Of a DNA stretch of 64,000 nt, positions 24,089 to 36,892 are shown one piece after another. The notes beneath the pieces were generated by a model. It was not told the origin of the DNA. It ran no database searches and saw nothing but the letters and a program-made list of their open reading frames with translations. Position numbers and translations under genes: made by a program. The stretch's first letter is position 1, and each line of letters starts with the position of its first letter. The DNA is from Balaenoptera acutorostrata (Eukaryota; Chordata; Mammalia; Artiodactyla; Balaenopteridae): the NCBI RefSeq assembly GCF_949987535.1, contig NC_080080.1:60424668-60488667 (forward strand). The letters run 5' to 3'.

Positions 24089-24497
24089 CACCTAGGAATG
24101 TGGGTCTCAACACATAGAGTCAGAGCTGTAGGTATGAGAACTCCACCTTAGCCTCTTAACCAAGCCATATTCTCCAATGTAGTTTTTCTCAGAGTCCTAG
24201 GTTAGAAATTTTAGAATGCTCATTCAAGTCTTTAATGACTCATGCTTTGGTCCAAGTTACATTGATGATTCTTGTATTTTTCCTCCTCAACAAGGAACTC
24301 AGAAGGGAAAAGGGATATCTTCCATCCTGAAATCCTAATCATCATACTAGCCAAAGGATTTTTTGTAGACAAGAACAAAATATCATGTGAAACATAAATG
24401 GATCATGTTTATTTTTGTCTAAGTTTATGTTGAATATGAGCCTATGTAAGTTTTTAAGTCTACTGTGTTCACTTTGTTACAGAATAACCTTAATTCT
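24089..24497. other. unassigned sequence
   Basis: Nothing recognisable. It lies between a CHR SINE and an L2. Confidence 0.45.
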
Positions 24498-25620
24498 TTC
24501 ATTTATTCAACAAATGTTTATTGAGCACCTACTTTGCTCTAAGCATTACCCTGGGCCCTAGAGATACAGTGATGAACCGCAAAATCAACAATACCTTCAT
24601 ACCTTCATGGAACTCATATTCTAGAAGGTGGATTAGATTTTTTAAAAATAAACAAATATATAATATAATATCACTTCAACAGCAGGGTAAGAGGATAAAA
24701 AGCGATGGAATATATGGCGAGAAAAGGCTGTGCATAATATAGATAGGGCCAGGAAGGGTCTATTTGTGGAGATGACATATGAACAGGGGCCTGAAAAAAA
24801 TAATTGAATAAGTCATGAAAAATCTAGGGCAACAGTTTCCAGGCAAGGAGAACAGTAAGCGCAATACCCCTGAGATTGGAACAAGTTTGGTTCATTTTTG
24901 AAGGAATGAAGGATGTGGCTAAAGAAGGCTAAATCAGGAGAGAGTAGTAGGAGATAAGTTAGAGAAGTAGGAAATAGTAGAAGAGTTCAGTGAAGGTGGA
25001 CATCAGGACCATGGTGAATTATTTAAATTTTATTCTAAGGAGGATGGAGAATGATTGAAGGTTTTGAGTAGATGAATGCTGTATTTTATTTTATTTATTT
25101 ATTTATATTTATTTATTTTGGCTGCATTGTGTCTTCGTTGCTGCGCGTGGCCTTTCTCTCGTTGTGGCAAGTGGGGCTACTCTTCGTTGCAATGAGCAGG
25201 CTTCTCATTGCAGTGGCTTCTCATTGCGGAGCACGGGCTCTAGGCTTGCGGACTCAGTAGTTGTGGCTCACGGGCTCTAGAGTGCAGGCTCAGTAGTTGT
25301 GACGCACGGGCTTAGTTGCTCCGTGTGGCATGTGGGATCTTCCCGGACCAGGGCTCGAACCCGTGTCCCCTCCATTGGCAGGCGGATTCTTAACCACTGC
25401 GCCACCAGGGAAGTCCCGAATGGTGTATTTTAATTTTCCTTTTGCAAAGATCACTCTGGCACCTGTCTGAAGGTTTGACTTCAAATGTTTAGATTAGTTG
25501 GAGGTATTTTATTCATCTGGGCAAGAGAGGAAAGTGGTTTGGGCTAGGGTGGTAATGAGTAAGACAATGAGGAAATGTTGAGTAGGGTTTTGCTTAGAAG
25601 ATAGAGTTATGCTCTCTTAT
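24498..25620 (-). mobile_element. L2 LINE, antisense, split by a SINE
   Basis: The left edge 'tcatttattcaacaaatgtttattgagc' is the L2 3' end on the minus strand. It continues through 'atgaacaggggcctgaa' near 24778 and 'gattgaaggttttgagtagatgaatg' near 25053. It resumes after the SINE with 'aaagatcactctggcacctgtctg' near 25446 and 'gggctagggtggtaatgag' near 25541. A SINE occupies 25089-25417. Confidence 0.85.
25074..25432 (-). mobile_element. CHR SINE inserted in L2, antisense, with duplication
   Basis: The element body is 25089-25417 on the minus strand: it starts GGGACTTCCCTGGTGG, carries a GGGTTCGAGCCC B-box and ends in a TAAATAAATAAA tail. GAATGCTGTATTTTA (25074-25088) and GAATGGTGTATTTTA (25418-25432) form the target-site duplication with one mismatch. 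The L2 reading continues on either side, so the insertion is nested. The frames at 25072-25260 and 25290-25484 are shadows. Confidence 0.97.
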
Positions 25621-25704
25621 TCATTTGTCTTTGTAGAAATACGTATGCTTTATGTTGTAAATTCTCAAAGGACAGCAGTTGGGCTAAAAAATCATTAAAA
25701 TTTT

Positions 25705-27890
25705 TTTATCTTATTAAAGGAACTAAGTGCTTTAAAGTCTAATAACAGGTGTAACATACCAAGATAATTAATGTCTTTGAGAGTATACTGAGCGCAAGAG
25801 CAGATAAGTCCGCACGGCTTTGCGGTGGTCAGTGAATGTATACTGCTCTCCTTCCCATGTGAAGGTAAATGCAAACTTCTTTGATTATCTTTGTTGTTGT
25901 TGTTCATGGGGATTAAACAGAGCACATTCACCAGATTATTGGTCACATATCAAGTATCAGAGACTGTGTTGTTTTGTTCCGAAAACAATGACATATCCAC
26001 TCAACAGCTGTGATTAGAGCTACCTCATGATCAAGTTTATGGTGGGCTATTGTCAATCTCCTCAGTCCAGCTCATTTTGCAGCAGAGGTACAGTTGTATT
26101 GAAAGAGCATATGAAGGGGATCACTACCCCAGAAACCTATAAATCTTTAGAATTTCAGTATATGATGTCTGCAATTCCATCTGGATACCATATAGTTTGT
26201 GACAATATTTTTCCTGAGCAAGGGGAAGTTCTATGGACTTCCCTTTGACCATTTCTGGTACCATACCTGAGGACTAACCTGAGGTATATGTCATCCAGTA
26301 AGTATATCTCTCCCAATTTTGAATCCAGGAACCAGAAAAAATGCCCACAGTATAGGTCCACAGACCAATTAGTAATATTGTAAGGTCAGAATTCCATTTA
26401 TTGTCTGTCTCCATAAGCCACACTCTAACTTGAAGACTATAATGACATTTCAGTTCTCTTACTATCAGTCAGTCTATTGTATTCAGTAGAACTCAAAAGA
26501 TCTTGGTATTCTTCTTCTCCTGCGTGCAATTACTACCAGTCCATTTGAAAATAAAGACTGAACATGCTATTGTTTATATTTGCCACAGCTTTACAGAATC
26601 CTTTCTCAAGAGACTCTAGACTCCTTTCAATTGATGAGCACTGAGTATGAGAAATGACAGATCTGGAAGCTAGGTGAATGGTTTTCATATTTTATTTGGA
26701 TAACATCAAACTTTTGCTTGCCAACTCTTGATTTTTTTTGTTATATAAATCGTGAAATATTGTATTCTGCTTCCCATCTATCTCACATCTAGGAACATGA
26801 TGTTTTATTAGTAAATACCAAAGAAGTCTTCAGCCAAAGTACTATTCTGGCTTTGTTTCCTGTTATGGTAATTATAGCCATGTTGCCTCTGATATTTACA
26901 TGCCTCTTACACTGGGCCTCTGACTATTCCAAGAATCTATCATCCTTATTCACATTAAGGACCCAATAATGTGGCAATATCATCAACTGTCAACCCTAGT
27001 ATGAAAAGACAAGCTGCACTGGGTTTCTCAGCGATGACCATGCCCCTTTCACTGGTGTGCTTTTTACTGCCTTAGTGAAGGAAATACATTTTGGGCCCTT
27101 CTGGGGATCATGGTCCCATGGTGGATTTTCTGTTCTTGTGTAACACATTTATTTTAATTTACCCACCATCTTGACTCTTCTGACACCTTCCTCAATTCTC
27201 TGCCAAGGCAGATCTACCATCTTGTGTCATTTACTGCACATTACCATCATCTTTAAGCTTGAAGAAGCCTTTCTCACATTGTATTAAGCTCAACTTCAGG
27301 TTAAATTCTGAGATATAAAAGAGTATTACCATGTCTATAAAGTCTCCACTACTCAGTCTTATTATTTTCTCATTTCCTCCTAGTTTCTGACTGTATATAT
27401 ATTAACCAAGACATGCAATAATTTGTTGACTAAACTGTTTTTTTTCCCCTAGTAGGGAAATGATTTCCCTGCTCTGCTGTAATGCTAAATATTGCCTGGA
27501 AGCTCTGAAGGGAGCTAGGGTGGTTTAAGAAAATAACAAGCATCTTTTGGTAAGGTATTCAACTCATGTGCGGTCTTTACTTATTTTCTAGGAGAAAGGA
27601 GGCTATTCTCCTCTAGCAAGTGGAAAAGTATTCCACAAGGTTAAAAAAGAGGATCCTGGGTTCAAGATTCTCAGACATATCCTCCCAGTTTTCATCATGT
27701 CAGGTCTCTGCATTCTACTATTTTCCTAGCGGTATCTGGATTTCATTATAGGACACCTGTTGAGGCAACCTTCCTCATATGTTATTTAAGCCAAGATATA
27801 AGGCTATGCATAAGCCAACAAGTAATTTGTCATGGATGACAATGCATATAGGTGATGTTGGTCTTGAAGATTTACATTAATCATTGCACA
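25705..27890 (-). pseudogene. ERVL-type endogenous retrovirus internal relic, antisense
   Basis: Over about 2.2 kb the minus strand follows the order of an ERVL (class III) provirus interior. Plus-strand landmarks are 'ctgtgattagagctacctcatgatcaag' near 26008, 'gtcaatctcctcagtccagctc' near 26053, and 'tgtaacacatttattttaatttacccacc' near 27139. The pol-like part lies to the left and the gag-like part to the right. All frames are full of stops and indels, and no LTR or primer-binding site is recognised. It is an old, dead copy. Short plus-strand frames at 25820-26248 are shadows. Confidence 0.65.
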
Positions 27891-27891
27891 T

Positions 27892-28216
27892 AAAAATCAA
27901 CTCAAGGGGCTTCCTTGGTGGCGCAGTGGTTGAGAATCTGCCTGCCAATGCAGGGTACATGGGTTCGAGCCCTGGTCTGGGAAGATCCCACATGCTGCGG
28001 AGCAACTAGGCCCGTGAGCCACAACTACTGAGCCTGTGCGTCTGGAGCTTGTGCTCCGCAACAAGAGAGGCCGCGATAGTGAGAGGCCCGCGCACCGCGA
28101 TGAAGAGTGGCCCCCGCTTGCCGCAACTAGAAAGGAAAGCCCTCGCACAGAAACGAAGACCCAACATAGACAAAAATAAATAAATAAATAATTAGTTAAA
28201 AAAAAAATCAACTCAA
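27892..28216 (+). mobile_element. CHR SINE, sense, with perfect 14-bp duplication
   Basis: The element body is 27906-28202. It has an A-box TGGCGCAGTGG at 27919-27929 and a B-box GGTTCGAGCCC at 27962-27972, the full CHR body, and an AAATAAATAAATAA tail followed by an A run. AAAAATCAACTCAA occurs at 27892-27905 and again at 28203-28216 without mismatch. This is the best-preserved and so probably the youngest CHR copy here. The 139-codon minus frame is a shadow. Confidence 0.97.
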
Positions 28217-29612
28217 ATTTTTTTTCCAAAATACTTATGTCCAAACTCTTCCCCCAGATATTTTGTACCAATTGATCAAGAATGAGACCTGGACATGAGC
28301 ATATTTTGAAAGGCACTTAGAGATTTGGTATACAACAAGGATCAAGAAGTTCTAATTTAGTTTATAAAACTGTATCCTACCTACCATGCTGAAGAAGAAT
28401 ATCTGAATATATAAGGACTGATTCTAAATTTGAAGGAAAGAAACTGGAGTGTACAACTATTTACATGTATAGAATTGATCAGATTTCTATTAAATAAATA
28501 AGCATGTAAACAAGTGTAAAATTCACATAAAAAACAAAACCTTGAACTTTTTAAAAGTGGGAAGAACAATAAAATATATGTCTATAAAGAAAAAATGATG
28601 TTCCTAAATACAGAAAATTATTCAGTCCATCTTATTTTATTGTTCTGTAGCCCTAACCGATTTTAAGTGATGTCTTTCATCTTGTGGATTTTCTGTGTTC
28701 TTTATTTTTAATTAACTTTAAAAAATGACTTAGTTGATTTGTATCCAGATTGCCTAGGGAAATCCTAGAACTGTATTCTCCTCTTGTCTATATTGTAAAG
28801 TGCTCAAGTTCAAATCACGTCAAATGCTATTTTGGCTAGTAAAGCCACAAATAAAGGTTGAATAGTAGGGGATTATATATTTTCCTCTCATAGAGGTGAT
28901 TGGAAAGTAGATTCCTCCCTTCTTACAGGTGATGATTCTGTGAAACTATGTGATAATAGGTGACCTGGGAAAATATGTATATAACTCAGGGACCATTATT
29001 ACTTCAGGCTTAATATATTGGAAGCTTTGATCCTGCCCTTGCCCCGCAAAATCAATTAGTCAGAGTAGAACTTTTTCTATCTTTCTGTATCTCTGTCTTG
29101 CTATCCCTCTCCAATTCCTCCCTTTCTGTCTGATTTTATGTCTTTTGGTAGCACTATTGAAGGTAGCTCCTTCTGAGATTTTACTACCTCTTGTCTGACA
29201 TTCCTCTCTTTCTAAGTTTGCAAGAGCTAGATTTTGATTGACAAAAAAAGCTTATCATGTAAATAAATCAGTGTTTGAAGGTGGATATTATTGATTTTGA
29301 CTTGAATATACAATCTGGGTTAATTTGTTCATTAATAACTATTAATGAACTATCACAATTTGGAAACAAAATTGTTGCACTCAATCATCACATGACTCAC
29401 TTCATCATGTATTCAGCCATCATATGAAAGTATGTTTCTGTTTGTATTTTGTTAACAAATCTCTTTGTAAACTCACTGTCTTTTCTCATCCTCTGACAAT
29501 GTGTGTATTGTCAAGACACTGCATTTGTGCTGCTTCAATGTGCACATTGTAGTCACTCTGAATTTTTGCATATTGTTATCATTTAGAATTCCTCCTTTGA
29601 CACTAATTTATA
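28217..29612. other. unassigned sequence with one short palindrome
   Basis: No gene or nameable repeat. A perfect inverted repeat GTTCATTAAT / ATTAATGAAC with a 4-nt loop AACT lies at 29327-29350 and could be a relic of a DNA transposon end or a chance AT palindrome. Confidence 0.45.
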
Positions 29613-29614
29613 TT

Positions 29615-30580
29615 GAAAATTGAAAAGTGATTTTAGCACAGTTCCAGGATAAAAGATTAATACATAGAAGATGAGTAGCTGGATACCAAAATATTCAAAA
29701 AAATGCAGCATCATTTGAGATGGCATGATAACCAGGAAATTCTTAGGGGTACATGTGGCAAAAGATATGAAAGAATTTTATCCTGAAAACTACAAAATAT
29801 TGCTGGATAAATGAAAGATGACATAAATAGAGAGATGTACCATGTTAATGGATAGGATAACATGGGTATAGTTAATATGTCAATTCTATGCAAATTGATC
29901 TACAGATTCAATTCAATTCCAATCAAACTGCCAGCAGGCATTATTTTCCCCTAGAAATTGACAAGCAGATCCTAAAATGCCTATAGAAAGGCAAAGGATC
30001 TAGAATAACAAAATGACCTCTGTAAAAAAAAAAAAGTTGGAGTGCTTATATCACCTGACTTCAAGACTTAGTAAGTTACAACAAACAGGATAGAATTAAG
30101 TTAGACAAATACATTAGAGGAACAGAATAGAGTCCAAAAATAGACCTGCATTTATATGGTTAAATGATGTGTGACAAAGTTGCAAAGGCAATTCCATGGA
30201 GAAAGGATAGTCTTTTCCAAAAAAATATTGTTTCAGCAAATATATATCCACATGTAGTGAACTTTGATTAATACCTTGAACTGTATGCAAAAATTTACTC
30301 CAAATTGATCATAGATCTAAGCATAAAACCAAAACTTGTTAAACTTCTAAACTAAACAGAGGAGAAAGTGAAATTAGGTTAGGCAAAGATTTCTTAGATA
30401 AGACACCAAAAACATAATCCATAAATAAAAAAAATGTAAATTGACTTTATAAAAATGAAGACATTTTGTTCTTTGAAAGACATTGATAAGAACATGGAAA
30501 GATAATCACAGCCTGGAAGAAATTATTTTCAAATTAAATATATTATAAAAAAGTACCTTTGCCATATGTATGTCCTCATT
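29615..30580 (+). mobile_element. L1M ORF2 fragment, sense
   Basis: The order is that of the L1 ORF2 thumb and post-RT region: 'gaattttatcctgaaaactac', 'agattcaattcaattccaatcaaactgcc', 'aacagaatagagtccaaaaatagacc', 'aaaggcaattccatggagaaaggatag', 'tgaacttttaa' variants, ending near 'gcctggaagaaattattttcaaa'. It has many indels. No 3' UTR follows. Confidence 0.85.
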
Positions 30581-30584
30581 ATTT

Positions 30585-31290
30585 ACAGTAGTTATAGTCT
30601 ATAATATTATGTTGGTGTGAGCATTGAATTAGTCAATTCTGAGCCATTGCCCCCAGGAAAAACATAGGGTTAGGTTCCTGTGAGCCTCCAGTCACAATAT
30701 ATCCATCATCTGATTAGTACAAACCTTGTTTTGAGTGTGTTTCTGTTAAAGACGCCTCATTTAATATACATTGTTTATTCATTAATATTGAATTCATGGC
30801 CAACAGCACTATAATTCATGACAAAACAGAGCTTATCTAACACACTATAAGGCACATCATAACCTTCTTACACTTAGGAACAGTAAACAGCACTTGAACA
30901 CTGTGCTTGGAGGCCATTTTAAATAGCAAAATTATCAAGGAAAAACCCCCAAGTGTGAAAACATGATACTGAGCAGATCATGAAATGGACACTTGTTTAC
31001 AGTATGAGAGTTGAAACAAGAAGGCAGAGTTTCACCTTGTTCAGCTTCAGATGGGAACACACACATTAGGGAACTCAAAATGTCCGTCTCTTTGCACATG
31101 TACATAACCAATTATATATCTGTTACATGACAATATTTCTTTTTTGTCATGTTTAACTCATTTTTGGGAAGAAGTTAGTATTGGGAGAAGTAGAACATTT
31201 GGGAGAAGTAATGTATTTTGCTTGTGGCAGACACAATTAAGATATATTGTCTTTGTCTTTTGCTTGAGGGGACACATTTTTGCTTTTTGT
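30585..31290. mobile_element. MER-type interspersed repeat, probably DNA transposon
   Basis: The block from 'attatttacagtagttatagtc' through 'ttcctgtgagcctccagtcac', 'tgttaaagacgcctcatttaatatac' and 'gggaacacacacattagggaac' matches a repeat I remember from many mammalian genomes, probably a Tigger-like non-autonomous element. I cannot confirm the name or ends. The adjacent L1 truncates it on the right. Confidence 0.4.
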
Positions 31291-31480
31291 TTCATATTCA
31301 CTTTTTTAATTAAAAATATTTTATTGAGGTAAAATTAGTATATAACTTTAAATAAGTTTCAGGTGTACAACATTATAATTCGACATCTGTAAACACTACA
31401 AAGTGACTACCACCAGAAGTCTAGTTAACCATTCATCACCATAAAATTGACCCCCTTCACCCATTTTGCCCACCCAAATG

Positions 31481-34400
31481 GCAGTGTGATTTCACTCTCT
31501 TTTGTGGCTTAGTAGCATTCCATGGATTATTTATTTATTTATTTATTTATTTACCACATCTTCTGTATACACTCATCCATCGATTGACACTTAGGTTGTT
31601 TCTTTACTTTGGCTTTTGTAAATAATGCTGCAATAATCATAGGAGTGCATGTATCTTTTCCAGTTGGTTTTGTTTTTGTATTTTTCAGGTAAATATTCAG
31701 AAGTGGAATAGCTAGATTATGTGGTAGTTCTATTCTTATTTTTTAAAAGAATCTTCATACTGTTTTCTATAGTGGTGCACCATTTTACATTCCCACAGTG
31801 TAGGGTCTTCCCTTTTCTCCACATCCTCTCCAACACTTGTGATTTCTTGTATTTTTGATAATAGCCATTCTAACAGCTGTGAGGTGATATCTCATTATGG
31901 TTGTCTCATTATGGACTTGCATTTCCATAATAATGAGTGATGTTGAACATCTTTACGTGTGCCTGTTGGCCATCTGTATGTTTTCTTTGGAAAAATATCT
32001 GTTCAGCTCCTCTGTCCATTTTTGGATTTTATTGTTTGTATTTTTGTTGTTGAGTACATGAGTTCTTCATATATTTTGGATATTAACCCCTTGTCAGAAA
32101 TCATTTACAAATATGTTCTCCCGTTCAGTAGGTTGGCTTTTCACTTTCATGATGTTTTCCTTTGCTGTGCAAGAAAATTTTTAGTTTGGTGTAGTCTCAT
32201 TCATTTATTTTTGCTTTAGTTTCCCTTGCCTTTGGAGTCAGATCTACAAAAATATCGCTAAGAGAGATATCAAGGAGCTTAATGTCTATATTTTCTTCTA
32301 GGAATTTTATGGTTTCAGGTCTTACATTCTAGTCTTTAATCCATTTTGAGTTAATATTGGTGTATGGTGTAAAAAAGTGGTTAGTTTCATTCTTTAGCAT
32401 GTGGCTGTCCAGTTTTGCCAACACCATTTATTGAAGAGACTGTCCTTTCACCATTATATATTATTGGCTCCTTTGTCATAAGTTAATTGTTTGTATATGC
32501 ATGGGTTTATTTCTGGGCTCTCAATTCTGTTCCATTTATCTGTGTGTCTTTTTTTTTTAATATTTTATATTGTTTAATTACTATAGGTTTGTAGTATAGT
32601 TTGAAATCAGAGAGTTTGATACATCCAGCTTTGTTCTTTCTCAAGATTGCTCTGGCTATTTGGGATCTTTTGTGATTCCAGATAAATTTTAGAATTATTT
32701 GTTCTAGTTCTGTGAAAAATGGCATTGGAATTTTGATAGAAATTGTATTTAATCTATATATTGCTTTGGGAAGTACAGACATTTTAACAAGACTGTTTAT
32801 TCTGATCCATGAGGACAGACTACCTTCCATTTATTTATGTTGTCTTCAATTTCTTTCATCAATGTCTTGTAGTTTTCTGTGTATAGGTTTTTTACCTCCT
32901 TGGTTAAATTTATTCTTAGGTATTTTATGATTTTTGATGCAATTGTAAATGGGATTGCTTTCTTAATTTTTATTTCTGAAAGTTTGTTATTTGTGTATAG
33001 AAATACTACAGATTTATGTATATTCATTTTGTGTCCTGCAACTTTACTAAAGTAATTTATTAGTTCTAACAGTTTTTTTTTTTTTTTTTTTGGTACAGTC
33101 TTTAGGGCTCTCTCTATATAGTATCATGTCATCTGCAAATAGTGACAGTATTACTTCTTCCTTTTTTGATTTGGATGCCTAATTGCTGTGGCTATGTCCA
33201 ATACTGTGTTGGATGAAAGTGGCAAAATTGGGCATCCTTGTCACGTTCTTCATCTTAGAGGAAAAGCTTTCAGGTTTTCACTGTTGAGTATGATGTTAAC
33301 TGTGAGATTTTCATATATTGCCTCTATTATGTTGGGGTACTTTTCCTCTGTACCCACTTTGTTGAAAGTTTTTGTCACAAATGGATGTTGAATTTTGTCA
33401 CATGCTTTTTTTTTGCATCTATTGAGATGATCATATGATTTTTATCCTTCATTTAGTTAATGTGGTGTATCTCGCTGATTGATTGATTTGTGGATGTTGA
33501 AGCATCCTTGCATCACTGAAATAAATTCCACTTAATCATGGTGTATGATCGTTTTAATATATTGTTGAATTTGGTTTGCTAATATTTTGTTGAGAATTTT
33601 TGAATCTATACTCATCAAGGATATTGGCCTATAATTTTCTTTTTTGTGGTATTCTTTTCTGATTTTGGTATCAGGATAATGTTGTCCTCATAAAATGAGT
33701 TTGGAAGTGTCCCCTCATCTTCAATTTTTTTGGAAGAGTTTGAGAAGGACAGTTATTAAATCTTTTGTGAATGTTTGGTACAATTCACCAGTGAAACTGT
33801 CTGGTCCTAGACTTTAGCTAGTTGGGAGTTTTTAAATTACTGCTTCAATCTCCTTATTTGTTATTGGTCTGTTTAAATTTTATATTTCTTCATGATTTCC
33901 TTGGTAGGTTGTAAGTTTCTAGGAATGTATCCATTTCGTTTAGGTTGCCCAATTTGTTGTCATATATTTGTTGATAATAGTCTCTTATGATCTTTTGTAT
34001 TTCTGTGGTATCATTTGTAACTTCTCTTTCATTACCGATTCTGTTTATTTGAGGCATCACTCTTTTTCCTTGACTTGTCTAGCTAAAATTTTGTCAGTTT
34101 TGTTTATCCTTTCAAAGAACCTGCTCTTAGTTTCATTGTTCTTTTCTATTGTGTTTTTAGTCTCTATTTCATTTATTTCCACTCTTATCTTTATTATTTC
34201 CTCCCTTCTACTAACTTTGGGCTTCACTTGTTCTTCTTTTCCTAGTTTTTGTAAGATGAAAATCTAAATTTTATTTGATGCTTTTCTTGTTTCTCAAGGT
34301 AGGCTGTATTGCTGTGAAATTCTCTCTTAGAACCGCTATCGCTGTATCCCATAGATTTTGGTATGTTTACTTCTGTTTTCACTTGTCTCTAGGTATTTTT

Positions 34401-35192
34401 TGATCAATGACCTATTGGTTGTTCAGTAGCATGTTGTTTAATTTTGTGTTTTTTTTCCAGTTTTCTTCTTGTAATCGATTTCTAGTTTCACTTCTTTGTA
34501 GTGGGAGAAGATGCTTGATATGATTTCAATCTTTTTGAATTTATTGAGACTTGTTTTGTGGTGTAACATGTGATTTACACTGGAAATGTTCCATGTACAT
34601 TTGAAAAAAATGTGTATTCTGCAGTTTTTGGATGTAACGTTCTCTCTCTATATATATCTGTTAAGTCTATTAGAGCTAATATGTCATTTAAGGCTGATAT
34701 TTTCTTATTGATGTTCTGTCTGAATTTTCTATACATTGATGCACGTGCATTGTTAAAGTCCCCTACTATTATTGTATTGTTTTTCATTTCTCCCTTTAAG
34801 TCTGTTAACATTTGCTCTTTATATTTTGGTGCTCCTCTGTTGGGTGCCTATACATTTATAAATATTATATCTTCTTCCTGGATTGACTCCTTTATCATTA
34901 CATAATGCCCTTCTTTTTTTTTTTATTACATTCTTTGTTTTAAAGTCTATTTTGTCAACTATGAGTATAGCTATACCAGTTTCTTTTTGTTTTCATTTGC
35001 ATGAAATATCTTTCTTCAATCTTTTACTTTCAGGCTGTGTATGTTCTAAATTTGAAGTGAGTCTCTTGTAGGCAGCATATAAATGAGTCCTGTTTTTTTT
35101 TTTTATCTATTCAGCCACTCTATGTCTGTTGATTGCATAATCTACTCCATTTACATTTAAAGTAATTATTGATAGTATGTACTTAATGCCAT
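31481..35192 (-). pseudogene. L1 ORF2 remnant (endonuclease-reverse transcriptase)
   Basis: ORF2 begins on the minus strand at the CAT at 35190-35192. The N-terminal endonuclease is visible in the frame at 34575-34811, which contains NNTIIVGDFNNARASM and the AEYTFFSNVHGTF block. The RT C-terminal side is visible at 32507-32830 as [18 protein letters not shown] and [11 protein letters not shown]. The C-terminal domain runs to about 31480. An in-frame stop lies eight codons after the start, and the frame is broken repeatedly. Plus-strand frames at 31959-32219, 33968-34267 and 34570-35071 are shadows. Confidence 0.85.
33073..33091. repeat. T homopolymer
   Basis: About 19 T in a row inside the antisense ORF2 remnant. 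On the coding strand this is an A-run slippage site. Confidence 0.9.
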
Positions 35193-35686
35193 TTTGTTAA
35201 TTATTTTCTGGCTGTTTTCATAGTTCCTCTCTGTTTCCTTCTTCTCTTTCTTTCTTTCCTTGTGGTTTGATGACTTTCTTTAGCATTATGTTTAGATTCC
35301 TTTCTCATTTTCTTTTTTATATTTACTATAAGCTTTTGCTTTGTGGTTACTGTGAGGTTCACATATAACACCCTATATGTATAATGATTTGTTTTGAGTT
35401 GATAGAAATTTAAGTTTGAACACTTCCAAAACTTTACATTTTTAATCCACACCCCCGCGTTTTATATTTTTGATGTCACATTTTACATCTTTTTATTTTA
35501 TGTATTCCCTAACTAATTATTGTAACTTTAGTTAATTTTAATACTTTTGCCTTTTAACCTTCATACTTGCTTTATAAGTGATAGTTCTACTACCTTCACT
35601 ATGTATTTACATTTTGCAGTGAGATTTTGCTTTTCTATGTTTTCTTGTTAATTTGTGCAATTTCTTTTCAGTTTAGAGAAATTCTC

Positions 35687-36892
35687 TTTAACATTTCTTT
35701 TTCTTTAAATTGAAGTATATTTGATGTACAATATTATATAAATTACATGTGTACAATATAGTGATTCACAATTTTTAAATGTTATAATCCATTTATAGTT
35801 CTTATAAAATATTGACTATATTCCCCATGTTGTACAATATATCCTAGTAGCTTATTTTATACATAGTAGTTTGTACCTTGTAATCCCCTTCTCCTATATT
35901 GCCCCTCCCCTCTTCCTTCTCCTCACTGGTAACCACCAGTGTGTTCTCTATATCTGTGAGTCTGTTTCTTTTTTGTTATATTCAGTGGTTTGTTGTATTT
36001 TTTAGATTCCACACATAAGTGATATCATACAGTATTTGTCTTTCTCTGACTTATTTCACTTAGCATAATGCCCTCCAAGTCCATCCATGTTGCTGCAAAT
36101 GGCAAATTTTCTTTCTTTTTTTATGGTTGAGTAGTATTCCATTGTATATGTATACCATATATTATTTATTCATTCATCTGTTGATGGATATTTAGGTTGC
36201 TTCCATATCTTCACAAATGTAAATAATCCTGCTATGAACATTGGGGTGCATGTATATTTTTGACTTAGTGTTTTCATTTTTTTTCAGATATACACCCTGA
36301 AGTGAAATTGCTGGGTCATATGGTAGCTCTGTTTTTAGTCTTTTGAGAAACCTCCATACTGTTTTCCATAGTGGCTATACCAATCTACATCCCGACCAAC
36401 AGTGTACCAGGGTTTCCTTTTCTCCACATCCACACCAACATTTGTTACTTGTGTTCTTTATTTTTTTGATGATTCTGACAGGTGTGGGGTGATATCTCAT
36501 TGTGGGTTTGATTTGCATTTCCCTGATGATTAGTGATGATGAGCATCTTTTCATGTGTCTGTTGGCCATCTGCACTTCCTCTTTGGAAAACTGTCTGTTC
36601 AGTTCTTCTGCCCATTTTTTAATTGAGTTGTTTGTTTCTTTGATGTCGAGTTGTATGAGCCATTTATATATTTTAGAGATAAACCCCTTGTCAATCATTT
36701 CATTTGAAAATCTTTACTCCCATTCAGTAAGTTGTCTTTTCATTTTGTCAATGGTTTCCTTTGCTGTGCAAAAGCTTTTAAGTTTAATTAGGTCCCATTT
36801 GTTTATTTTTGCTTTTATTTTCTTTGCTTTAGGAAACAAATCCAAAAAATATTTCAATGATTTATGCCATAGAATGTTTTTAAACATTTCTT
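35687..36892 (-). mobile_element. nested 5'-truncated L1, antisense, with duplication
   Basis: The element body is 35700-36878. On the minus strand it holds the ORF2 C-terminal third (for example 'cacatgaaaagatgctcatc') and a 3' UTR whose end is at about 35700, next to a T-rich/A-rich tail. TTTAACATTTCTT (35687-35699) and TTTAAACATTTCTT (36879-36892) are its target-site duplication, differing by one A. The host ORF1 reading continues across it. The frame at 36375-36698 is an ORF2 remnant of this copy. Confidence 0.92.

Noticed and set aside
27897..28316. 139-codon minus-strand frame
   Set aside because: It is the reverse of a CHR SINE and its flanks. The same SINE gives similar peptides at 13197 and 25072.
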